In this document: piece by piece, positions 24,290 to 38,239 of the stretch
Numbering within the stretch: the stretch's first letter is position 1
Layout: every line of letters starts with the position of its first letter
Source: Tetrahymena elliotti 4EA
Lineage: Eukaryota > Ciliophora > Oligohymenophorea > Hymenostomatida > Tetrahymenidae
Assembly (NCBI GenBank): GCA_000231825.2
Contig: JH720308.1
Span: 582,483-646,482, forward strand
Length of the DNA: 64,000 nucleotides
Reading direction: 5' to 3'
Notes under the pieces: generated by a model
The model's input: the letters and a program-made list of their open reading frames with translations, nothing else
Told to the model about the DNA's origin: nothing
Database searches by the model: none
Position numbers and translations under genes: made by a program

Positions 24290-26744
24290 TCAATGTTTCT
24301 TCTTAACACTGTGAGACATGAGATTCTATTTTAAAAGAATTTTATGTTGTAAATCATTAATATTTTGATCGACACTAATCTTATCAAATATTTATTAGTA
24401 TTTACTTTTATAATCTTTTCTTTTATCTTCATACATAACTTAAGGATCAAGTGATCTATTCAAAATATATTCTGGTAGATTTCCATGATGAGAAGGTTTG
24501 ACAATTTCTTCTTTTTACATAACCCTAGATTTAATTTTTCTGTGGTTTTCTACTGTATCTTAGAAATCATTACCCTAAGATTATTGTTCTTAATGAGTAT
24601 TTTCTTCAAAGAACTAAGCTTTTTTAGTATGTTAGTTCTTAGCAGGAGAATCATTATCTAATAGCTTTAATTAGTTTTCATTTTTAGGAGAAACAAATGT
24701 AGAGATAGAGTATTCCTTAGAAAGTGGGGCCTAAGAAGGATAAAAATTAGATGTATTAATGATAGGTTTTTTTGTTAAGATTTCATCTGGATTTAATTAA
24801 TTGACTTCTCTATTAGTCATTGTTTTTGAATTCTAAATATATTTTTAATATTTATAAATATTTACAAATTCTAAAAAAATAAAAGGAATTAATTACTATT
24901 AAAGATGGAAGTGATGTCACTAGTGATAATCCCTCTAATCTTCCTTTACCTAATTTATGCTATTCCTCCATTTCTTCTTATTGTTTTTATTACTCAGCCT
25001 AATTATTTATATCCAGCTATTTTCTACACTTTTGATGGACATACTAAAGAAGTTTTCTTCCTTAACTTCGGGAACCATCATAAGGTAGTTCAAAAACATC
25101 TTGATAGCCTGATTCTTTCTTCATGTTTTCAAGAAATTAAATTTATTTTTGTTAGTTTAATAGCTTCTCTTGAAGAATTTTTTCTTCCTAGTTTTGTTAA
25201 ATTTAACCAGCAATTTTATTATTGTATTTATTTAAAATTTCAATAGATGAAGGCAGCTTACTCATTTAATCAGCTTGCTCGGTTAAAACATAATTTATAT
25301 CAAGCATTTCTTTAAAATACTTGTTTAACTTCTAATGTTTCATATAGTATTCTTTAGGAGGAGCTCTCAAGTCATATTGATCAATTAAAGTCTTTCCTCT
25401 TTGATTGACTTTTACATCCTTCTTTTTGACAACTTCTTTATCCTAATACATCATCTTCATTTTATTGATCATATCTTTTTCTTTTTCATCTGCTTTTTCA
25501 AAAACGTGCTTTATCATCTTTTTCTTCTTGAATGGTAAATTAAGATCATCATATTCAAGAAGCATCCCTATTGTTGGACTTACTTAATTACAATTCATTC
25601 TCAAATTGTTAAGAGCTGAATCACTTTCTGTTCTTAATTTAGTTTAATTTATTGAAAAATGACCACTGCTGTCTATCTAATTAGTATAGAGCTTATTCCT
25701 ATGTTTATTTCTAAATTAAAAAAAATCTTCTTAGTTCAAAAACGAAAAAAAGAAAAAATAAACATCCCAAATGCAATTAGCTTAAAACTTTAAATACCGT
25801 GTTAGTAAAGTTAAACAACTAATTAGTAAAGCCTAATCAAGCATATGTTTTAAGTTAATTTGGATAAAATTAATGAGATTTATAAAATAATAAATATCAA
25901 ACCTTTCAATATGAGAGCTATTTTAATGATTAGAGCTGTTTCTATCATCAAGAGTTAATAGTTATTTGTTTTTATCTTTTTTTAGGTAAGTCATAATCTT
26001 ATCTTTAAACTCTGATCCATCTTTGCTTGTTGAAATATCAGGAAAATTGAGATGAAATCCTAAAAATTTTTTGTTATTGAGCTTTTTCAATTCAATTTAT
26101 CTTTAAAGTAGTTCTTTCATATTTTTTTTTTCATAATCAAGAAATTTATTTGTAAAATACTTTTCGATGTGGTTTTTCACAAAAATATCACTTACAAGTA
26201 TCCCATTAAATTCATAAAGGACTGTGTGATAGCAATTTAAGATGAAGCGAAAATCAAAAAACTCTCTTTGAGGAGGGAAATACTTGTAAAAACAAAAATG
26301 TATTAAGTAAGAGATAGTAAATATAACATAATTTAGCAATTCATCTTTCGGTTGAGGTAGTGATTGCAACATCTTTATATATTATTTGCTCAGTTTCTTT
26401 TTATAATACTTTTGAACTTCTTCTTAGACTAAAATATCTACAGTTTCTGGGAACCGACCACATAAAATATTCCAAAAGCATATTCTGAGAATTTTTACAA
26501 CTCTAGGCTCTAAAATAACGTTTAAATATTTCATTTTAATTGCTTAGCTATCAAATGGTTTTAAAAGATTTGCATGTAAAAAACTATGTAATTCTAAATT
26601 AAAATCAATTTGTATAGGTTCTTTTTAATCTAATTATTTAATATGTATATTAAGAAGATCATAATATTCTTTTTCTTAATCCAAAACTAATCCATTTATT
26701 TCACTAAATGAGGAATAGCTATTTGCAGGTCTTTCAGTACTCAT
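24290..26744 (-). CDS. FAM227-like protein
   Basis: Three exons (25903-26744, 24897-25710, 24290-24832) encode 732 residues, with introns of 192 and 64 bp. Residues about 82-240 resemble the FAM227 (FWWh) domain: the aromatic start KILRICFWNILCGRF, a helix LPQPKDELLNYVIFTISY, a FYKYFPPQREFFDF segment and YHTVLYEFNGILVSD. The function of FAM227 proteins is unknown; animal members are linked to cilia and sperm tails. The remainder is charged coiled coil and low complexity. The last exon has its own in-frame ATG (24820) and could be mistaken for a separate 176-residue gene. The canonical 64-nt intron joins it in frame to the preceding exon, and that join is my preferred model. A short PEYIL motif in the tail vaguely recalls enkurin but is not enough for a call. 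Confidence 0.68.
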
Positions 26745-27618
26745 TTATTTATTACCAATATTTTGAGCAAACTAATTTATAATTAAAAAAAACTCAATCT
26801 CGATTATTAAAGTGTTCTTTAATAAAATAAAAAAATAAACAGTATAAGACTATTCAAATAAAATCAAGAATTTTAATTCTAAGAGTTAACATCTAGTTTT
26901 TTTAATATAAAATTAATGGTTTATTAGTTTTGTTAATTAATTTTATATAACTTTCATTTATTTGACATTAATTTTCAATAAAATATTTTAATAAAATTTG
27001 TATGGGAAGTTTTTAATTTAATATTTTTAGTCATACAAATATTTAGTTATAAATTCAAAGGGATTTAGCTTTAAATCACCTCTCTAAGCAAAAAAATTAA
27101 TAATTTTCAAATTTAAATTTTACCTTATTTCTTCTATAAAATATTTTCATAAAATTTTTATGGCAAATCTTTAATTTAATTTTAAAATCTAAATTAGATT
27201 CAGATTTGTTTGAATCATCTCTCTACAATAATTAGTAAATATTTTTAAATTTCATCAAGATGCTTAAGAGAATAAAGAAAATGAAATTGTAATGTTAGAT
27301 ATGAAATTTAGCCATAAATTGATTTTTTATGTTACAAGAAATAGAAAATAAATGAAAAAATATTTTCTATTTATTTTGGCGTACTTTTAAAAATTCAAAA
27401 TGCTTTTAACAAATCGAATAATTTCTGAATGATTTCCTCGCATATTAAATAAATGAAAAATTGAATATTTTAGAATTAAATAGCGCAAAATCTATAAAAT
27501 ATTAAATAATTAAATTTTTTAAGATTTTATCATTGCATTCCTGATACAATATAGCAAATCTGTCAATAAACTCAAAATCAGCCTGAGAATAAAATAATAA
27601 ATTAAAAATTTAATTAAA
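26745..27618. other. Divergent intergenic stretch (likely two promoters)
   Basis: AT-rich. It lies between the start of the FAM227-like gene (minus) and the start of the Rad17-like gene (plus). No motif could be named. Confidence 0.45.
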
Positions 27619-30291
27619 ATGAGTAACAAAAATTAATACTAAGACAGCGATAGTGATGATAGTGATAGTGAAGATGAAGATTTCATTAATAGTTTTGCAA
27701 ACAAGCAATTAATAGGACAAATTAATTCATTGTAGAATTCTAAAACATAGTAGAATGAGGAAACTAAAACCGATTCAGAAAATTCTGCAAATGGATTCTA
27801 TTTCAAATAAAAAATTTAAGAGTAAAGCAATCAGAATGGGCATCTCTCTAGAGAAAACTCAAACAACTCAATAATAAATTCACAAAATAGCTAGCCTGTA
27901 TATATTCCAGTACAAATTTAGCTTTTTTGTTAATATTTATGATCATCTAAATTATTTGGTAATGATAAAAATAAAAAAAGGCTAAAAAAGTGAAGGCAAA
28001 CATAAAAAAGATAGTATCTGATGATTCAGATGAAGATGAGTATCTCATGAAATAGTCTTCAAACTTAAGTAGGAATAAAAATGAAGATTCTACTAACTAA
28101 AGCTTCGCTAACTCAAATTCTTAAATTTATTCCAGCAAGCTACTTCAAAGCAACTCTAATATTGCTAAATCTTAGTTAACAAAATAATAAAAATAACAAG
28201 AAACAATAAAAAGGGAGCCTCCTTTTCCTATGCTTGAAGTACCTTCCTCTTCAGTACATACTTTAAAATAAGGAATCTTTTAATAAAATTATTATTTGTT
28301 TTTATATTAGGACGATCTTGTAATCAGCACCAAAAAGTATAAGGAAGTAGAAGGATTTTTTACTGAATTTACAAAAGGTGGAAATAGAAATGTTTTATTT
28401 TTATTAGGAAGTTCAGGAGTTGGAAAAAAAACTCTAATTAGTTATATAGTAGAGAAAAAGTTTAAAATGCATATCCTTCATTTAAATAGGATGAGAAAAT
28501 TATTGTAAAGTGCAGAAACTGATATGGATGATGAAAATTCTAGAGCAATATCAAACAACACTTATTTAGAAAATCCCATAGATTTACTTTTATATGCTTT
28601 AGGAAGATCATAGAGTGCCAACTTATATAAGTATTATAATTTTACAGCTAATAACATATATTAATATTTAATAAATTAACTAGAAATGAAGTAATTGTGA
28701 TGCAGGAGCTACCAGAAAATGCTTCATTTTATGACTTAAAAAGAATAAAAGAATTTATAAATAATAGATATATTAAATCAAAAATTAAAAGGAATCCTAT
28801 TATATTTATTCTAAACAATTCTATTTATTCGTAATTTCCTTTTATTTATTTTATTATTTTAAAATAAAACAATTAATTTATTTACTATTTATTTATTTGT
28901 ATAGGCCAAATTAGATTAATAAAATTTTTAAAGATCAATGCCCAGAATTTATTATGATCTATACAACAGAAATAAAGTAATTGATTTCAATAGGTTTTAA
29001 TTTTCATTTAGATTTTATTTATCAAAAGCTTGCCGAAACCTTCAGATAAAGAAATCTAGCAATTTATTTCAAAATAAATGAATAATAATGTCAAATTTTA
29101 AGCTCTCAGCAGTTATCAGAGAAGTGAAATAATTCAAGATATTGTTGCAACTGCTAATGGAGATATTTCTAATGCCTTGAATTAACTTAGAATGGCTTCT
29201 TATAGCAAAGTTCCCTCTTCTATGTCTATAAAAAATAAAAAAAGAATAGGTGATCAAAAAACAATAAGCAAAAAGGAAAAATAGGTATTTTATTATAGTT
29301 GATTTATTCATTTTAGGATTTAGTGTGGATTTGTTTTTATAAAAGAAAGATAATGAGTTCACTATATTTCACACAATAGGAAAGTTTCTTTACAACAAAA
29401 GAAAAATCAAAGGATCTAAAGAAGAACCAAGATAAATGACAAAAGAAGAACTTCTATCAGGGAAAACTGAATTTTATTTTGATCCTTTAAAAATGATAGA
29501 GCAAATTAATTGCAGCCAGGAATTCTTTAGATCATCAATTTAGCAAAATTATTTAGATTTCTATGGTAGTATTGAAGATGTTGTTAATTAAGCTAACAAT
29601 TTTGTATTTTGTGATATTTTTGACAGAGAAAATTTTAACGAGAAAGTAATCTTTTATTTCAATATTTTTACATTTTCAAAATTTATATTTTAGAATGAAA
29701 TAGTAAAAGAAGATAATAGCTATCTATCTAGTCTAATCATTGGTGAGGGTGTTATGCTTAATAATTTAAATGGAAAAGTAATTTGAATAATCAAACAATA
29801 CTATTTTTAGCTCATAAAATTAAATTTTATTTTTTATAAATAAGAGCGTTAAGAAATCCTTTTAAAGTTTTGCTAAGAGTTAATTAAGTAATTTAGAAAC
29901 AGAGAAAAAGATAAGAAAGATTACTCTCAAAAAGCAGATCCCCTATTTGTCTTTATCAAAATATGTGCTAGAATATAATCATCACCTTAGCGTGAATCCA
30001 TAAATTCTAGCTAATGACTTTGTAAAATTGAGAAGAAATTGGAATCCGTAAAATTAGATAGATGATAAAACAAACAGTATAGATAGTATAGGCTTTGATT
30101 AGTTATCTGATGGAACCAACGAGTAGTCATTGTAATTTAATACATTAAATGGGGGAGCAGGTCAAAAGAAAATAGCATTATTTGTGAAAGAATAAAAATA
30201 GAAGTAATAATAAAATGAAGAAAAAGATTATTAAAAATATTTAAAATTTATTAGGGAAATTTTAGAGGATGACATAGAAGATTGTTGGTGA
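27619..30291 (+). CDS. Rad17/Rad24-type checkpoint clamp loader large subunit
   Basis: Nine exons (27619-27909, 27981-28253, 28311-28630, 28684-28830, 28905-28976, 29029-29284, 29346-29645, 29694-29777, 29845-30291) encode 729 residues. The N-terminus is acidic and Ser-rich with a basic cluster suited to a nuclear protein. The AAA+ core has Walker A GSSGVGKKT (221-229), a strand NPIIFILNN, then FIMIYTTEI, and a sensor-2-like helix ATANGDISNALNQLRMAS. Downstream is EFTIFHTIGKFLYNKR, as in Rad17 (SLFLFRALGKILY). The tail is acidic (ILEDDIEDCW), as in Rad17. With the small RFC subunits, Rad17 loads the 9-1-1 clamp at damaged DNA. Exon 5/6 splicing is the least certain: the chosen 52-nt intron ends ATCAAAAG. 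The donor of intron 1 could be 12 nt earlier. Confidence 0.82.
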
Positions 30292-30699
30292 TAATTAATT
30301 TAAAATTACATTAAAATTTATGAGTGTTTTTATTTGTGTACTGTAAATATTGTAAGGTATTAAAAGGTATAATAATATTTATTAGCTAGTAAGTTACTCA
30401 TGTTTCCAATTAATTTTTATTTTTTTATATAATGCTTATATTTTAATGTAATTGAATGCTACTTATAATTTCTAGATAATTAGATAATGAAAATTACAAT
30501 TTAGAAAATGTTGCAAAACTGATAAAAAAAACCTAAAAAAACTCACAAGAATAATAAATAATTTCTTAAAGAATAATTAAATATAGATTACTGAAATATT
30601 GCTTTATTAATCAATTGATTATTTATTATAAACCTAAATATTGGAACTTCTTAAATTTATTAAATATCTTGCAATAAAGCAAAAAAAGGTTTAGTTTAC
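30292..30699. other. Short intergenic stretch
   Basis: AT-rich spacer of about 400 bp between two plus-strand genes. Nothing was recognised. Confidence 0.5.
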
Positions 30700-33600
30700 A
30701 TGGAAAATATAAATGACAGTGTAAAAATAATATATTTTATATTTACTACTATCATCAACATTCTTAACTATAAAAAAATTATTTTAATAATCCTTTTAGG
30801 CCGATGAAAATAGGCCAGGTACATCTCTTAATAAAAAGAGGGGCTATAAAAGTGAAGAAGTAGTTTAAAATAAATCTTCAAATTTACCAAACAGAGAAAA
30901 GGTTTCAACCTAATAAGGAGCTAGAAGAGGTATGTCAAACATAAAGTAGAAATAAGCTAAGTAATTCAACATTTTTAATTAATAGTTAATTAGCAATAAT
31001 TCGATTTGAGAGGTTCTTCTAGCTAATCGTAATTTAGGTAACTTGCAAAATTATTATTAAATTAGTAGAAAAAAAATAAATATCTCAATTATTTATCAAT
31101 TTAGAACTGTCAATATGACTTCAAGCTTTTACAATTAGGCATAAAGAGATTTAGGTTTTAATCCACCTATTGGGAGCTAGGATTTTAGCAAATCATTATC
31201 CTCTTTTCATAAAGGGTAAAAAATTAGTTAAAAGATTTAATTAGAATGGATTCTTTTATATTTTCAACTTAAATAGTGTTTCCAAATACTAAATGTATCA
31301 AAAATTATTTTTATTTTTAGGTCTGCTTTCGGATCGAGATACACATCAAAGGATTTTAGTAAGATAATTCCAAAGAATATAATGTTTGATAAGGAAGTTT
31401 TGTATGATGAGCTACTGAAAACAAAAACCAATCAAAATTAACTTGTTTAGGAGAATCATTCTCTTAAAACAAAGCTAATCGGAATGAAAGTAAATTTTGA
31501 AATTTTGAATGGAAGATACTGTGATTTTAAAATAATTTACATTATAAAAGGAAGAAATATTTAGGATTTGTAAGAAAGAATAAATTAGCCCTTATGAATT
31601 GGAATAAACAAAATATAAATAATTATTTAAAGAGTCTGCAAACAACTCTACTTCTAATTTCAATAAAGTAATAAATAAATCGTTTTTAAAACTAAACTTA
31701 ATAAACTTAACTAATAAAAAGTAATCTTAGTCTACACTAATATTTAACTTGAAGAAGCAAATAACAGAACTTTAAAATGAGGCAAAATAAAAAGAGCAAG
31801 ATCTTTTAAAAATATAAAGATCTGTTAAATTAACATCAATTAAAGAGTTAGAAGTAAATTTTACTGAAATAGCAAAGTTGTTTCAAGTATTTAATGTTTT
31901 ATTAGGTATAAATAAAAATGTATTCAGAAGAATGTTTAAGATTAAGAAGAATGCTAGAGTAGTAAATGAAACTAGAATAAGATGAAAGGTATATTTATCT
32001 ATATATTAATCTATAAAATCAGTAGAAAATATCAAATTTTAATGAAAACTTTATTTAAAATAAGATTCAAAGTAAATGATAGTTAAGAAGTAGAAGGATC
32101 TTTTAGAGATCCTAATAGTAACTATAATCAAGCATTTGCAATGTTGAAGTAAGATAATATTTAGATGGCTGCTAATCTTAAAAAGTAGGAAGAAGAAATA
32201 TTCGCTTAAAGAGTAATTTTTAATATTTTAATGAAAAAATCTTTTTCAGACAGATATTCACAATAAAATAACTTATACCAGTTGAAATTTACTAATTTTT
32301 TAATCTGTTTAAAGAGGATAAAATTAATTTTTAAATAGGATTCTGAAAGAAGCTAATTTTTGCTTTACTTAAGTAAAAATATTTTGATGTTTTTCCTAAA
32401 AATTAAGCTTAACCAAATAAAAAAGAATCTTGAAAATCAATTAAGAAAATGATAAATTATTTTATGAGAAATATCTGGATGAACGGATTTAATTTTTTGA
32501 GGATAGTATGGAATTTTGTTGAAATTTTTGACATTTCTTCTTAATAAAAAGATAGTAATAGAAACACTTGAGAAGTAATTAAGAAACTAAAAGCATGAAA
32601 ATTAGTAACAAAAGAGAATGATGTTAGAAAAAGATAGAGAAATTGAAAGTTTTAAAGGAAATGACCCATTTGTTAGTAATGGTAAAAAGAATTCTTAGTT
32701 TACAGTTGAAGGACAGCTAAAAATAGAATTAGATAAAAAATAACAAGAAATAAATTTACTAACTCATCAAATTTCATAAAAAGATAAAAGAATTATGGAT
32801 GTTGAAAAAAGATCTAGAGAAAAAGAAGCAGATTTATTGGACAAATTATCTGCTGAGGTTAAAGAAAAGTAGGATTTGTAAAATTCTCTTGATAAGGAGA
32901 GAGATTTAATTTATAAAATGAGACAAGATCTAGATCGTCTTTAGTAAGATAGGAGATATACTAAGGTTGATATGATTAGTTCTTAAGCAACAATAAATGA
33001 TATAGAAAATAATTCTCCTGGGGATGTCTCAGGTCGCTAATTTAATTAAAGAAAAAGTGTTAGATAGAATACAAATATCTCAAATCGTTCTTTCCAAGGA
33101 AATTATGAGTAAGGGTCTATACAAAATCTCTAAAGAAAAAGACTGTAAAAAGTTAGTTCTGAAGAAATCTAGTAAATTGGAGAGAATTTAAAGTACAAAC
33201 TTAAATTGTAAAGAATCACTTTGAACTAATTAGAAAAGGTAATTTATTTGTTGTCTTTAATTAGTCTAAGATTTAATTTATTTTTTTGTTAAAGTTTTTG
33301 TTTAAAGACGAATATACTTTATAAGATGTCAGTTTACAAGAGATATACAATGCATTCTAAGAGTATTTATTTAATCAACAAATTTTTAATTTTTCGACAA
33401 ATCAAAAATTGAATTAAAATTTTAAAAATTTAAAGATACCCTTTTAAGATGACCAATGAAGGATAAATTCTAACTCTTTCAAGATATTTGATAGAAGATA
33501 ATAGCTAAGATTGGGTGAATTTTGACCCTAATTAAAGAAATAGTATTTCTGTTGTAAAAAGTGTATTAAGACATCTCCTTGAAAATTATACAATTGTCAC

Positions 33601-34614
33601 TTAACAACAGGAAATCAAGGATATGATAAAAGTTACATAAGTAATATTTCTTATTGTTATAATTCTGTGCTAGTTATATTAAATATTTTTCTTTTAAGTA
33701 ATTAAATAAGCAAAAAGGAGGGTTGATAGATATGCTCTAAAGAGACCCTGCCTCAAAGAAAGTTAATGGATCCATGTGCTGTGATAAGAAATAAATTTTG
33801 TATGCTCTAGATTAATTAGAAATACAGCTTAACCCTTAAGAATAAGAATGTTTATTTATAAAGCTATATGAAGAAAATTCAAGTTTAGATCAAATTAAGA
33901 TAGATTCAATTTTTAAAATATTTAATCAAGAGAGGTATAACACATTAACAGATCTACAAATGAAAGATTTATAAGAATAATCTGATTCTCATTAAGATAT
34001 TTCTAAGCAAAACAGCTAAAACAATATGACTAAATAAGAATCAAAAAATACTTTCCCTACAGGTAAAAAGAACTCAATCAAAAGTAATTGTTGAATATCT
34101 TCTTAAATGTCTTTACAAATTCTAAATTAACTTTTTAACCAAAAGGTGATGCCTCAAAAAGCCAGCTTTCAAATAAAAGTAAACCATTTAAAAATGTAGT
34201 TGCAAATGACTTTAATGTCTATAATAGTAATGTAGATTAAGAAGCAGGTAATTTCTTGAGGCCATTAATTTTATTTTTATTTTTTGTTTAATAAAATAAG
34301 TTGCAGCTAATTAAAATAATTACATGTTAGAAGACTAAGAAGAAGTAGAGAGTTAGGGATAAATTTCTAATGAAGATGATCATTCTTAATACTAGTAAAA
34401 TAACCGTAATTAAACCAATAATAATCATCAAAATGTAAATAATAACAACTAAAGAAGTAATCAAGTTAATAATCAAAGCAGTTAAATTAATTATTTAAAT
34501 GTAGCATAAGAACATGAATAGCTTTAAGCTGAATAAACAAATTACACTTAAAAAACTAATTCATAATTCTAAAACGATCCAAATGATCCTTTTTAAGACT
34601 CTCAAAATGACTGA
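30700..34614 (+). CDS. IQCE-like coiled-coil protein, 17 exons
   Basis: The model encodes 930 residues. Exons are 30700-30720, 30800-30929, 30986-31037, 31105-31215, 31321-31489, 31551-31667, 31722-31853, 31906-31988, 32065-32212, 32339-32372, 32446-32505, 32556-33238, 33295-33362, 33436-33640, 33699-34062, 34146-34247 and 34301-34614. Two blocks resemble animal IQCE: VLYDELLKTK with HSLKTKLIGMKEE, and FNLKKQITELQNEAKQKEQ leading to IKELEVQIKMYSEECLRLRRML. IQCE acts at the ciliary base in the Hedgehog-linked EVC zone. A long coiled coil (about residues 345-580) follows. Then comes a helical region with possible degenerate EF-hand-like helices (LQEIYNAFQEY, FIKLYEENSSLDQIKIDSIFKIF), and last an Asn/Gln-rich tail. 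Exons between 32213 and 32556 are the weakest part. In an unusual gap, exon 1 contributes only seven residues. Confidence 0.7.
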
Positions 34615-35725
34615 AAATAAAACAAAATTTCATTTTTATTTGTATTCAAAAACTGTTGCAAAAGCAAAAACAATAAAAAAATAAATATTTCTTAACTATC
34701 TTAAACATTTTTCATATTTTTATTTTCATTCAAAATATAATCTAAAATTACTATATCATTTGATAAGATTTATTGTATACTCTTGATATTTTTTACATGG
34801 ATTAAATTTAATAAACCATTTCACTTTCTTCGTTTCATAGATAAACTTGTTAAAAATATTTTTACTTTCTCATTAACTTTAATTCTATTTTTTTAACATA
34901 CTTAAATGGAAACATTTACATACTCATTATTTTTTATATGAACACACAGAAGAGGGTCTACCTCAAATTTTTAAAAATAATTATCTTGATATTGAATTAA
35001 TTTAACTAAAAGTTGATAAAAATAGGTTTATTTAGAAATTTGTAAATATTTAGTATGAAAAAGAAAATAATATTTTGATAATCTAATTTTCACAATTCTG
35101 GTTTTTTTAAAAAATAAGCTAATTTGTAATAAAAATACATACATAAAACAAAAGTACAGAACCAAGAATAAAAACTGTTCAAATATATTTTTATAGTTAT
35201 TATGAAAAAAAATTGAACTGGATTTAAAGTGCTCAACAAATATAAATAAATACCATTGACAATATAAATTTTGTAAAGAAAATACTGAATCTAGCATTAT
35301 TTTTTTATCCTTTTAGATTGATTATTTGATTAAAGAAAAATAGATTTGAAATAATTACAAATTTTTAGAATAGAATGCGTTAGATTAGATACAAATTGTA
35401 GATATTATTTTTCTGTTAAATTAATCTGGTAATTAAAATAGGGTTTGATTTATTTTTGATGTTTGGTATTTTTTTGTTGTGAGATCTGGTAAATTCTTAA
35501 TTAAATCTACATCTTCCTCATCATATTTCAAACGAATAATTAAGTTTGTTTTTTTAAATAATCTTTTAGTTTGGATATTTAAATATTGAATTTTTAGCAG
35601 ATTTGAAAGTATTTAAGGTCATGATGTGAATGAACAATATAGTAAAGCAGATTACATTAGTAATTCTAAATAAAATGTAAAAACAGAATAATGATTAATT
35701 TGTTTAATTGAAAATATTTTTAATT
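34615..35725. other. Convergent AT-rich intergenic stretch
   Basis: No supported gene. A 90-codon minus-strand frame (35028-35297) is Phe/Tyr/Ile-rich, as expected from composition alone. Confidence 0.5.
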
Positions 35726-36970
35726 TCAGATAAAAAGGATTATTGCTAGTAAGTTTAAGATTCCAAACAATAAAGTAGCAGAGCTTGTGGTAGCTTGAGT
35801 GGATAATTATGCTCCTTCAACTTTAAATTAGAAAGTTTTACTAATACTATCAGATTGTGAAGAACCTGAAGATTGAAGATATCTTAGTCTTGAATTAGGA
35901 TCTATTAACATTTAAACTTAAATTTAATTAGAAGCACTTGGTTCAATAAGAGGTAGAGATATTATCAAAGCTTCTTTTTCCCATTTATTTACTACAAGAG
36001 TTGATAAATCAGAAACTTAATTAGAAGAATTCATGTAATATAATCTGTTAAACTTTAAATGCTTAGTATATGTAGGATCCTTGAACCAAATCTTAGCATA
36101 GAAGGTGTCTCCTACAACATAACCATACTTTCCATTAGAGTCAGGAACTTTTTAGGTATCACAAGTTGAATCAGTACAAATTTAACCAGTTACATCTAAA
36201 TCGGCAATGATTTTACATTCTCCAGTACAATCTTATGTTCTCTAAATATCTACATCAATATTAAAGGTTTATACTTAATTTCTGTTTGTATAAACTATAA
36301 CATTGTAGTGGTGATATCTGTAGATATTTGAATTAGCCATAATATTCATTTAAATTAAAATAACATGGTTGAATTAATTGGGATCAGATGTAGTACTTAC
36401 TGTATTAGCATGATTGTAAGCTTCAATAAGACTCCATTTCAATTAAGCACCACCATATTTGCTAGGATTAACTGACCAATAGTTAGAATCAAGAGGAATA
36501 AAATCATCATTCATTGGGTCTTTACCTGTAGGTAAATAATATGGAACACTTGAGTACTAAGCTTTGCATGTGCTATCCATTTCAGAATCAGAATTAAATA
36601 GTAAGTTAAATTAAGAGTAAACTGTATGAGCATCAGTAACAGGATTAGTTTCAATATAGCAATCAGTTTCAATAGAAATGTTTCCAGTCAGAGTACCAAA
36701 AGCAATTAAACAAGGATTAACTGTAGCAGGGGGTTGATTATTTCCAGTTACATCAAGACTTAGTGTGCATTAAAATGGGCTCAAAGAACTTTGATAATAT
36801 CCTTAATTACATTTACATGATCTATTATATGAATCCATAGTTGAAAGTAAAGGATAGACACATGATTTACATTCGTTTGAGCCTGCATCACAAACACAAC
36901 TAGGATGACACTTTTCAGCCAATGAAATTGATAGAGATATCAATAAAATAATTAATGATGTCTTATTCAT
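35726..36970 (-). CDS. Secreted Cys-rich surface protein with GPI-type C-terminus
   Basis: Single exon, 414 residues, no recognised family. A clear signal peptide (MNKTSLIILLISLSISLA) is followed by a cysteine-rich head (CHPSCVCDAG, CKSCVYP, CKCNQGYY) like furin/EGF-type modules of ciliate surface proteins. The body is a Tyr/Asn/Thr-rich domain with few cysteines; it resembles a beta-rich extracellular fold. The last 25 residues are small polar residues (TTSSAT) followed by a hydrophobic run (LLFGILNLLAIILFI) with no cytosolic tail, which is the usual form of a GPI-attachment signal. It is therefore probably a cell-surface protein. A single long exon among many-exon neighbours is notable. The ligand is unknown. 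Confidence 0.85.
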
Positions 36971-38239
36971 ATTATGGTGTGTTTTTTATGTTAATTTTAG
37001 TAGTAAAATTTTTTATAAATTATTTATGAATAATTAACAAACTTTTTTATGATATAAATAGTTCTCTTTTATATTTTTAAATTTCTGTTATTTCACTATA
37101 GAATTACATTTAATCAACAACAATCAATAATATGCTTACTGGATATTTTAGAAAAAAGATATTATTCATTTATTATCAAGATTTTCCTGATTTTTAAATT
37201 TTGAATGAAATTAATTAATAAAATTGTTCAAAAGATTATTGATCAATTACCCAATTTCAATTTCACATATCATATTAAAGATAATTTATCTATATTATGA
37301 AACTATTGATATTTTTTGAGCGTTTTTTAACTAGGATAGGAATTAAGCAATTATTTGTGGCTCAATTTTTATTTTATAAATATTATTACTATTATTTCAT
37401 TCTTCTTTAAAATTAAAATTATTTAATATTGTCTAAAGAAAAATACTAAAATGTAAAATATATTAAATATGGAAAATTATTTTATAAAGCTTTGTCTAAA
37501 AAAATTATTATAATTTTACTTGGTTTAACTAAAATAATTCTATAATAGAATACCTTTAATTTTGGTGTTTTTGTTAAGATATTATTCATTTTTTTTTTCA
37601 AATTATTGTTTTATCTTAAATAAACTGAAATTTAATATTTCTTAAAACATGCCTAAATTTTAAATTTATAAAATTTTCAGTTATTTCATTTGTGAAAAGG
37701 GTTAAATTTAAATTAAACAAAATAAATAAAATGTGTTAAAATTGAAGTGCTAAAATATTTAGGCAAGGATCTCTAAAATAAAAACTAGTGAAATTTTTAT
37801 TTAAATTTTTTGTTTTTAAAAAAATAGTGGAATAGAAAGATTTACTGTTATAAAATCTTATCAAAATAATCATCAGAATTGATTAATCAAAAATTTTAAT
37901 TGTAGATGATTTAAATATGTCCAAATTTTTTTATCTTAAATTAAATTATTAATCATAATATGATTGATTAAATTTTTATTATATTAAATTTAATATTTCT
38001 AACTTAAAATGTTTTCTCAAAATTTTATTAATTTATTAATTTTTTGATGAATTACAAACACTACATACTCTCAATTTTTGGATTCACATCAAAAATTTTT
38101 TGATTTAAATTATTAGTTTTTAATTTATTGAAATTAATAATATTAATAAAAGGGAAAAGGTGATAGAACTATTAAAAACATATAATACATATTTATTTTC
38201 TATATTTTATTAAAAAATAAAACTTAATTTAATTACATA
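36971..38239. other. AT-rich intergenic stretch, 1.27 kb
   Basis: No coding frame or motif recognised between two minus-strand genes. Confidence 0.5.

Noticed and set aside
24290..24820. Separate 176-residue minus-strand gene starting at 24820
   Set aside because: A canonical 64-nt intron joins this frame, in phase, to the preceding exon, so I treated it as the last exon of the FAM227-like gene.
24905..25246. 113-codon plus-strand frame with membrane-like composition
   Set aside because: It is antisense to exon 2 of the FAM227-like gene, whose minus-strand frame is far more protein-like and spliced consistently.
28977..29028. 18-nt or 35-nt introns at the Rad17 exon 5/6 junction
   Set aside because: They are shorter than any other intron here or leave the wrong frame. 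A 52-nt intron ending ATCAAAAG restores the frame and gives the expected sequence.
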